NCBI GenBank assembly: GCA_019787685.1
Contig: JAHNUO010000008.1
Coordinates: forward strand, 620,001-684,000
DNA from: Chiua virens
Lineage: Eukaryota > Basidiomycota > Agaricomycetes > Boletales > Boletaceae
DNA: 64,000 nucleotides
Direction: 5' to 3'
Made by a program: the position numbers and the translations under genes. Shown in pieces: positions 56,325 through 64,000 of the stretch. Every line of letters begins with the position of its first letter. The first letter of the stretch is position 1. Under the pieces are notes generated by a model, which saw nothing but the letters and a program-made list of their open reading frames with translations, was not told the origin of the DNA and did no database searches.

Positions 56325-56795
56325 CCGGGGCCGCATTCGTTCTTTTGTTCTTGCGTCCTCGGCTTGTGTCCAACATTTGTATCAGCGAATGTTTTCTTCT
56401 ATCTATACCCTTCCTCACTCATCCTTTTTGGTACATATATACCCCTCTAGCTTGATAACCTTGGACTCATTCTACACGGGAACGTGAACTTTAGTGTACT
56501 AAAAGTACTTGATTTTTCTTGATGCGTCTCATCGAAAACACGGCATTTTGAATATTGTGACATCTAAGCTCGAGAACTTGAGTCTTCAAGTTGAGCCGAT
56601 TCCAAGCCGACTCGGCTACGTACTAATTTCCCCTGATTCTCATTTATGTACTCTTATCGACACGATGCTTGTGTTCTAGGGTCACCCGTTGATCAAGACC
56701 TTGAACGTATGTAAAACCCGAGCCTTGCCACCACCTGAACGTGCTTGATTGTCAGACCCTCGACTCCGGACAGCTCTCCATCCTTGTTCATATAC
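56325..56795. other. Intergenic region between RhoGAP and ligase genes
   Basis: About 470 bp: RhoGAP 3' region and ligase promoter. CpG-poor near 56400-56560 but not free of CpG. No gene. Confidence 0.5.
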
Positions 56796-59631
56796 ATGGA
56801 ACCGCAAGACGAAATTGAACAACCTATACCGTTTTCGTTGTAAGTGGATTCGGCCTTAACATTCGTGCAAGGTCGCTAGAAGACCAATCTAGCTTTGTTT
56901 CTTTCCTGCGAGAAATAGCCAGTATCCCGGCCAGAACGAGGTCGTCTCGAGCTCAGACGTCTGATGTGCCCTCAAGCCACTCGCCGCGTACCGTGGCCAA
57001 CAAGTGGATAGCGGCTTTGAGGAGAAATTACTCTCCTCTTCCACGCGGCACGACCGCCTCGGTGATGCGACTCCTTTTCCCGGAAGACGATACCCAGAGA
57101 AAGTTTGGTCTACAGGAAACCCTTCTCGCACAGCATCTCGGACACTGTTTAGACTCGTCCAGAGTTTTCACAAGCGATGCAAAACATCTCAAGGTCTGGA
57201 ATAAGCAGTCTGGGTCTGGCTGCCTTGGCGAAGAGCTTTTGAAATATGCTGTCTCCGGAACAGAGGTGCCTTCTCGAAAGTGATATGTGTTGTCACCGTG
57301 TTGATGAATCATTCAGGAGATGATTGGACCCAAGAGTCTTCAAGAGGTCGATTCGCTGTTGGACGAACTGGCGTCTACGTCCATTTTCTCCGACAAATCC
57401 TTTCACGAGGGAATCGCCGCCACGTCCAACAACAGACGCTCCAAGCCCTCCATACTACGCTCTCTATATGATTCCCTCCCAGCTACCGACGCCGCATTTC
57501 TCACTCAGATCATTCTCAAGGACTTACGTCCTCTTCTCTATGCACCTCCCTCGGCAGCGACCAGTCACGCTTTGCTGGACTACAACACACGCAGCAAGCA
57601 AGTACTGACACGGGAACAGTTCATGAAGGAATGGGACCCTTCGGGGTCTATGATCAAGATGTACAAAGTACGTGCAAACCTAGATGAGGCTGCCATGGGT
57701 TTCGAGGCAGGCGGTACGCTCGTGGCCGCTCACCCGCGCTGGGGCGTGCCGGTGGAGATTCCAAAGTCGGCAAAAGGTCGGGGTTCATTGCATGCGCTCG
57801 AACTGTTGGACACAGATGGCCAGATATGGGCCGAGACGAAATACGACGGGGAACGTGCACAGATTCACGTCCGATTTTGCGAGGATGGGGAAGTCAAGAT
57901 CGTTATATTCAGCAAAAGCAAACGGGACTCGACGTTGGATCGCGTTGCCGTGCATGCGTGCGTATTTTGGTTTTTGTGCTGTGACGTACCCAGTTGATAG
58001 TCGGGAGTAGAATCATTAAATCAGCGTTAGCCGGGGTTGGAAAGCAAGACATTATCGTAGACGCCGAGATGGTCGCATTCTCGGAGGAGAGGAATGCTAT
58101 TGACGGTCAGTGCGCGTGTTCGACTCAGTTTCGTAGGTGATTGAAAGGTATGTACTAGAGTTCTGGCGGATACGAAGTCTCGTCACGAGTACAGCTCGAG
58201 GAGCGCGAGCCACTATGAACCTATCCAAAAGAGACCCAACTGATTCGCACTCTCTGTAAGTACTTGGAGTTTCTTTCGATAAGGATGGTTCATCCATACC
58301 CATACAGGGATTCTTGTCCTTCACTTCATTCGTCCTCTACGGAATCTCACCACCTTGCACTCGTGTTTTTTGACGTTCTTCTCATTGGGAATGCTTCGCT
58401 CTCGAACGTACCGTATTCGATACGGCGCTCCATGCTTGAAAGCATCATTAAGGAGATCCCGGGACAGGCCATGATTGCTGAGCGATCCATGGTATCTAAT
58501 GGTCCCGAGGTGTCTATCGAGAGCGCCGCCAAGAATCTTCGAGAAATATGGGCGCAGCGCATAGCAGAGAGCCAAGAGGGCTTGGTTCTAAAAGCGGGAG
58601 AGAGCGCGTACGGAGACTGGAAGTTGCCTTGGGTCAAGGTACGCCAAACATGTTGACATGCTTCTGATCCTCATTCGGTGGAAATAGTTGAAGAAAGACT
58701 ATGTTCCTGGATATGGTGATACAATCGATCTTGTCGTAATCGCCGGTTCATGGGAGAAGGAACGCGCAAGAGAACTCCGAGGTAGGCGCACTTCCGATTT
58801 GGTTGGCCATAATGGATCTCAGAAGTCCCCTAGTATCTCCCTCGACCCTGATAACGTTCTACATTGGTGTACTTGGCAATTCTTCTCAATGTAAAGCCGA
58901 TGTGAGTGATTTTTGCTGATGCATGTTCATCCACGACTAAATCCCCTTGACAGCCCATAGCTAAACCCCATTTTGTCGTGTATTTCACTGCTTCGTACGG
59001 CTTGTCCCGGGATCAACTAGAAGAATTCAATTTCTGGGTACGAGGGGACGCAGTCGAACCATCGGTGAGCCACCAATGTTTGAGCTTCAAAGACACTCAG
59101 CCACACAATCAACAGGCGTCCCCTGATGAGCTATCGTATTCGTACTCGATTCTTCAGACACTTCCTGAGCCAGCGGTCCTACTCCGAACTCCGATCCTGG
59201 TTGAACTATGTGGTGCCGGCTTCACGAAAAGTCCCAGCAGCAAGGTTGGTGTCAACTTTCTAACAATACGGATTGTTGGCTGACTCAAGTAGTACTATGA
59301 ATTACGCTTCCCCCGAATCACAAAGATTTTTCGACCGTCAGAGCGTTCCGTTATGGAATGTCTCACCCTCCGTGAATTACAGCGAATCGCGTACGAATCT
59401 TTGGGTCGTGAGATTGAGGATGCCGATAGGTACAAGGATCTCGATGACTGGGCGAACCGTTTGTGGGGAAATGGATCAACCATGGATCAAGAGCGAGATG
59501 AGAATGAAGAGAGACGCTTGAAGAAACATGCAAGCCTGAGGGAGGAGTGGGAGTCAAAGTTCGAGGACCTGGACATGCAACGGGCCAAGAAAAGAAAGAG
59601 CAAGCATGAGGACGTGGAAATGTCTCCTTGA
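56796..59631 (+). CDS. ATP-dependent DNA ligase, Lig4-like core without BRCT domains
   Basis: Joins DNA nicks or ends through an AMP-lysine intermediate. The start at 56796 gives MEPQDEIEQPIPFSF and, after an intron, FVSFLREIASIPARTRSSRA. The DNA-binding domain has KWIAALRRNYSPLPRGTTAS and LLFPEDDTQRKFGLQETLLA. The catalytic core has motif I in WAETKYDGERAQIHV, then IFSKSKRDSTLDR (III-like region), EGLVLKAGES (motif IV) and PWVKLKKDYVPGYGDTIDLV (motif V). The OB-fold end reads LRFPRITKIFRPSERSV, then CLTLRELQRIAYESLGREIE, and finishes with a charged tail KKRKSKHEDVEMSP at TGA 59629-59631. No BRCT repeat follows, although true Lig4 has two. It is therefore either a separate fungal ligase class or a shortened Lig4. 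Nine or more introns. Confidence 0.8.
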
Positions 59632-59976
59632 GTGTTGTACGACGAATCATTTGTAGGACCTTAAAGTAGGCCGCTCACATCTGAACTGGTATTCATTATG
59701 AAGCCAAGACCAACATAAGTGACGTCTGAATTTTATGGCGGATTGCGAAGGTACGGTAACTTAGATTATGCGGGTCCATAAAATACACCACGAGGCAGAC
59801 CATTTTCGTTGATCTATGACTAGGATTCCTGAGTGAGTTCTGCGGCAACTATGCAACCAGGCTATGCATGAATGTCTCCGAGTATATGCGTCCCCTTGCG
59901 ATAGCATAATTGTTCCTGGATCCAGATCCCGACCATTCGGAGACATGTATATCTATTTCGTCCTACCATGGGTGTT
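59632..59976. other. Convergent 3' region between ligase gene and HFI1
   Basis: About 345 bp between facing stop codons. No coding frame supported. Confidence 0.5.
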
Positions 59977-61087
59977 TCATCGCAACTGTCGGAGAGCCTC
60001 CTTCACCGTACTTCGTTCGCCCAAAAGGGCGAGAATTTGCCACCGTTGATCTCGCACTTCTCTATCTTTGAGAAGAACGACATCCTCATCATCCATCATA
60101 TCGTTCTCGCCTATTGCTAGCCTCATGGCAGCTGCGGATTGGTTTGGAAGCACAGCAGGAGAGAGTGTGAATAATGAATCGAAGGAAGACGCAGTGAGAA
60201 CGCGATTGTTCGAGCGAGGGACGGAAGGATGGATGGATGCTATTGCATGGGAAGTAGAAGTGAGTGAGAGGGCGTGAGTGATAAGCTGTTTCAGCTTTGC
60301 CTGCCGTACCGTCAGTAGACACGAAAATCAAGAAAGAGGACGCCTACCTCAAAGGCAAGCATCATCAATGATGCCACAGTACGAGACGGGGCTCCTAAAC
60401 TATGCTGAGCGGATATAAGATTTATCCTGTCGGATATGTGTTGCAAAGTCGGAGCCCTAGATATGGAAGCGAGGTGGAGTGGCAGACGACTGCCCGCTGG
60501 ATCTATAAGCAGGGGGTTAATTCGGAATGAGAAGGTCTAGGTGGTACTGAACTCACCACCGCGCTCTGGAAGAAGTACTACGGCTCTGTCTCGTGCGATC
60601 TCATCCGTGTCTTTGCGTGGTCGCGGGTGTTCTAGCGCACTTGCTTGCGAGGAAAGGTTGCGTATCCTCTCTCGCTCGCGCCTTCCCAAGGAAACAGTCC
60701 ACCGTTTTAGTCTGCTCGACCGTAATGTACCATCCAAGTCGTCTGGCCCTTGATAAGGGAGAATCCTCCGCCGCTTGCGAGGGGGCTGCTTCGGGGCATC
60801 TGGGGGTGGGGTGGGAGGTCTTCGGTGAACCGTAAAGTCAAACAAAGAGATGATCAATGAATTGTGCAGTTGAACTGCGCCAGGCCTAAGCACTACGGAT
60901 TAATGATGGAAGGGGTGGACAGACCTAGGTTTGGTGCGTCGAGCGCATAGCGGACAGAGTCCTCGAATTCTTGCCTTGATATACGTGCAGACACAAACTG
61001 ACTGAGGGCATTGAAGTAGGGTTGTGCCTTTGGGCCGAGCGCGACGTTAAGCTGGCCTTTGATCGTAGACGTCGACGAGAGCGACAT
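59977..61087 (-). CDS. HFI1: SAGA complex subunit Hfi1/Ada1
   Basis: Histone-fold scaffold subunit of the SAGA coactivator. Exon 1 (start 61087) gives STIKGQLNVALGPKAQPYFN, then ALSQFVSARISRQEFEDSVR. Exon 2 continues VQLHNSLIISLFDFTVHRRP, PPDAPKQPPRKRRRILPYQG and SSRLKRWTVSLGRRERERIR. After an intron the histone-fold part reads INPLLIDPAGSRLPLHLASI, RAPTLQHISDRINLISAQHS and APSRTVASLMMLAFE. The C-terminal exon gives AMRLAIGENDMMDDEDVVLL then DREVRDQRWQILALLGERST, ending at TGA 59977-59979. The order LSQFVSARISRQEF then QLHNSLIISLFD is characteristic of the family. Exons around 60250-60330 are less certain. Head to head with the makorin gene, 117 bp between start codons. Confidence 0.8.
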
Positions 61088-61204
61088 GAACGAGTGTGTC
61101 GAGTGCCGTGGGAATTAGGGAATAGTTTAGTTCCTCTGGTGGCCGGAAAGCGCACATCTTGCTTGTTCTCCATCTACGACGTCATCTACCTCGTCGATGC
61201 TTGT

Positions 61205-63122
61205 ATGGAGCGTCCTGTGACATCCAAATCGCGGGGAATCTGTCGCTACTACACTACTCCAAGGGGCTGCTTTGCCGGAGACAACTGCAAGTTTCTGCAT
61301 GGCGCAGATGAGAAGTTGACTCCGTATGACGAGGGAAAGCTATGCAAGTACTATGCCAAAGGTATTTCAGCGTACACCTATCCATTTTCTCTCCTAACAT
61401 GATACCAGGTCACTGTATTCGTGGAGATCAGTGCTGGTTCAGACATGTTCTCAAGGTACCTCCGAACGACGAGAGAATCCAGTTCAGTGCGGAAACATGC
61501 TGTATTTGCCTGGAGAAACCTATCACATATGGATTACTAGGTAAATCCCCCTCCATCGTGGTTCCCGATCAACGGTACTCAATCGCGTCCAGCGGACTGC
61601 AGTCACGTATTCTGTCTTGAGGTCAGTTTGACATTTGTTACCCACCTAATGATACTCACCGCCTACCCAGTGTATTCGCCAGTGGCGTGCTCCCTCAGGA
61701 AAATCGCCCGATGTGGTCTCTTCCGGCACGATAAAGTGCTGTCCCCTCTGTCGCACACTCTCTCGCTTCGTCACCCCGTCTTCACATTTCTTTCCGAATG
61801 GTAGCTCTGGAAAGAAAGAAACAATTGACGCGTATAAAGCTAGCATGGCGAAAGTGCCTTGCAAGTAAGCCAATTACTCTCCTCTCGCCATGTCTTCCGA
61901 TCCCGACTTTCCAGGTACTTTGATGAAACGTCGCGTACTGGGAAGCCATGTTGTCCTTTCGGGGTCGACTGTTTCTACCCACACACCAACCCAGATGGTA
62001 CTCCACATGTATTCCGCCATGGCGCAAAGCACTCCATGAGTGTCGGTCTTCATACTATCCTCTTTGGTTGCAAAGAAGATTCATGTTTCCTGATAGGTCT
62101 ATCGAAGACATCGCTTCAGGGGTGCGACTATCCCTCCTCGTTTTGATTATGATGATCCCATCGAATTTTTGCAACGCATCTTCGAGAATCCTATTACAAA
62201 TCTTCATGCCACGCTTGATGTTATACGCGCCAGCCTTCCGGCGTTTATGGAGAGGTTTGGATCGAGTAACGAGCTTGGAGATAACGATAGGGACGATGAA
62301 GAAGATATAGACGATACCATAGATTCTCTTGAGCTACTGGTGCGTCAGATATCCCTCCCTCCCCCGCTTTGTTACGGATCGTCTCGTAGATGTAACTCTA
62401 ACTTTTCCCACTTGTTACCATGCCGCACATTTCGACGCACGTCAAATGTAGGAGGATAACCTGGTCATGCTCGACGAAGCAGCAGTTAACCTACAGTCCA
62501 CGCCTGCAGAATCACACGCAGATCCTGCTCCATCATCCGCCGAGGAACCACTTTATCAGAAACCGACCTCACTTCTCAACTAGCGACTGTGTCATCCAGT
62601 CAGCCACAATTTACACGTCTCTCGCGATTCACCCCGGTGATGGATAATCACAGTCGACAGCCGTTCATTATTGATATTTCGGATGAAGAGGACGAAGAAG
62701 AAACAGCTCAGCATGTACTCGATATTGGCTCCAATAACTCTATTGAACCGTCTGCTTCCCCTATTTTGGCCAGTACACCTGTCCTTCATCCGTCACCAGC
62801 GCAACAATCAACCACTATTGGGAATGTACACACGGACACATCACTTGGCCGCCCTCAATGCGAGCATGACGTTGATCCACCCTTCATGACAGATGGCCGT
62901 GGCCGTGTTGTTTGGAGCAGCACCAGGAATGCGTCTGGACGAGCCACTGCAGCTGAAGGTCGAGCCTCACGGCACTCTCGAACCGGCTCGACTCCGAGAA
63001 TTACTTGTCCATCAACTAACTCCACCGCTTCAATCAGTCGCGGGCACGGTTGGGGTGGCCAGGAGACTCGAGGTATAGATGGCAAGGTTGGTGGAGGGGA
63101 TGAAAGCAGTAACATGGACTGA
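61205..63122 (+). CDS. Makorin-type CCCH/RING E3 ubiquitin ligase
   Basis: E3 ligase that probably also binds RNA. The start at 61205 gives MERPVTSKSRGICRYYTTPR. First CCCH finger: CRYYTTPRGCFAGDNCKFLH. Second: CKYYAKG joined to HCIRGDQCWFRH. The RING finger begins CCICLEKPITYGLLG and continues in the exon near 61590-61745 (SHVFCLECIRQW, CCPLCRTLSRFV). Third CCCH: CKYFDETSRTGKPCCPFGVD then CFYPH. An acidic part follows (RDDEEDIDDTIDSLELL). One frame then ends at TAG 62581-62583. A second frame runs on to 63122 (QPFIIDISDEEDEEETAQHV, PPFMTDGRGRVVW) and looks like a natural C-terminal extension, so I place the end there with doubt. A third overlapping frame at 62893-63078 is also open. The first 460 codons are secure; the end is not. 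Confidence 0.75.
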
Positions 63123-63790
63123 TTTGTCGTAGAATAGCGATGGGTTGTCGTGTATTTTTAGCTTGCATGGTACGTTGACAGGAGTCGGATTACTTACGAA
63201 TAACATTTTCTTGCGCAATTGAGATGAGAGGATCCACACGTTTGACTCAGAAGCGGTTTGCCTTGGTAAATATGTACCCAGTGAGCGCCGATCGCCATTC
63301 CATACTATATTCCGATCGATTGGGGCGCGTTGACATTCACTGTTCTCTTACAGTGCTCCGAAAGAATGATTGGGTTTGTCGAGCATTACGATTTAAAGTG
63401 AACTTCCACCGCGCTCCGAATCGAACTGATATACTAGCCATGACTTGGATATCTAGTGTCTATATACTCTGTACAAAAATAATACAATAGATGTCACCAT
63501 CATTATGTGGCACACTACGACCCACAGACAGCTTGTGTAAATTACCGATATGACAGGTTAATACCAGTACGAATAAGAAGGTACGTAATGTCCGAAACTT
63601 CTTAGAATTGTCGAAACGAGCGTCAGTAGCTGGATATACTGGATCACCATTTAAATGGTGGACAGCTCGTAAACGTTCGGGTCCCGGTCAGTGCGACGGT
63701 CACGTATTACTCTCCTCGCGTTGAGCCTGTCCGAACGTCAAGAGGTGTTCTCCGAGGGCGAGTAAGCGTGATGAGACTCACACAGCTAAC
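63123..63790. other. Region without a recognised gene
   Basis: Only short overlapping frames. I see no RNA gene, repeat or conserved motif. Confidence 0.4.
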
Positions 63791-64000
63791 ATGGAGTTCA
63801 CATAACCTATGGCCCCCAGGAGTTGGCATTACATCCGCTATTGGGAATATGCCACTTACTTTGAGCAATGATCATGCCAATCGAGGCCGCCATGTAGCCG
63901 GTGCCTTGAAATAGGAACTTCCCACTAGGTGATCAATAACTGTGAGGCTTGACAAGACTGCCATACATACCATGACTCCTGTAGCTACTGACATCAAACT
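63791..64000 (-). CDS. Possible partial membrane-protein gene at the right edge
   Basis: On the minus strand, entering from the right edge, small exon-like pieces read MSVATGVM, then GKFLFQGTGYMAASIGMIIA between a TAG acceptor and a GTAAGT donor, then YVNSMLAV. The hydrophobic, glycine-rich composition suggests a membrane protein. The phase between the first two pieces does not fit cleanly, and there is too little sequence for a family name. Confidence 0.25.

Noticed and set aside
62855..63115. Minus-strand frame opposite the makorin C-terminus
   Set aside because: It overlaps plus-strand coding sequence with better support and is proline-rich by reflection of a GC-rich repeat.
1..64000. CRISPR arrays, rRNA genes, tRNA genes and intact transposons
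   Set aside because: I looked for regular direct repeats, tRNA-like cloverleaf cores, rRNA signatures and reverse-transcriptase or transposase motifs and saw none. A tRNA scan and a repeat library search would be decisive.

Overview
The window is nuclear DNA from a filamentous basidiomycete, most likely an Agaricomycete. Almost every gene is split by many short introns of about 45-75 nt with GTRNGY donors and CAG or TAG acceptors. Genes are dense on both strands and the proteins are typical of mushrooms (velvet factor, BTB/POZ protein, CYSTM protein, makorin). Gene coordinates are genomic spans that include introns. I spliced by hand from reading frames and conserved motifs, so exact exon edges are inferred.

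Layout. 1-7120: VMS1 (runs off the left edge), phosphomannomutase, DNA polymerase delta. 7121-9327: no gene; it holds a tract with no CpG dinucleotide from 7985 to 9206. 9328-16177: C2H2 zinc-finger protein, ribosomal protein L30, ARP9, lanosterol synthase. 16411-21072: sulfite reductase beta subunit. 21589-22638: broken BTB/POZ gene. 22763-27189: AGX1 and dynein intermediate chain, 47 bp apart on one strand. 27913-29943: two tandem copies of a tiny secreted-peptide gene. 30319-33500: a NEPRO-like nucleolar protein and poorly resolved coding fragments. 33523-40564: BNA1 and SEN2 (divergent), a THP3/LENG8-like protein, cytochrome c1, a CYSTM protein. 41102-48222: velvet factor, TIM23, a mitochondrial TPR protein, a P-loop kinase, a CTDK-I-type cyclin. 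48548-56324: iron-sulfur L-serine ammonia-lyase and a Bem3-type RhoGAP. 56796-63122: Lig4-like DNA ligase, HFI1/ADA1, makorin.

Most genes are core housekeeping: replication and repair (POL3, ligase), sterol, sulfur, NAD, mannose and serine/glycine metabolism, mitochondrial respiration and import (CYT1, TIM23, TPR protein), chromatin and transcription (ARP9, HFI1, Ctk2-like cyclin) and RNA processing (SEN2, NEPRO-like, THP3-like). Many pairs are head to head across 54-170 bp, so shared promoters are likely. I see no metabolic gene cluster.

The two observations most worth pursuing are the CpG-free tract, which looks like the mutational footprint of DNA methylation, and the duplicated secreted-peptide genes, whose first intron is better conserved than their exons and encodes an alternative peptide ending at its own splice acceptor. 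Single-base frame breaks in several essential genes point to indel errors in this assembly, so broken genes here should not be called pseudogenes on frame alone.
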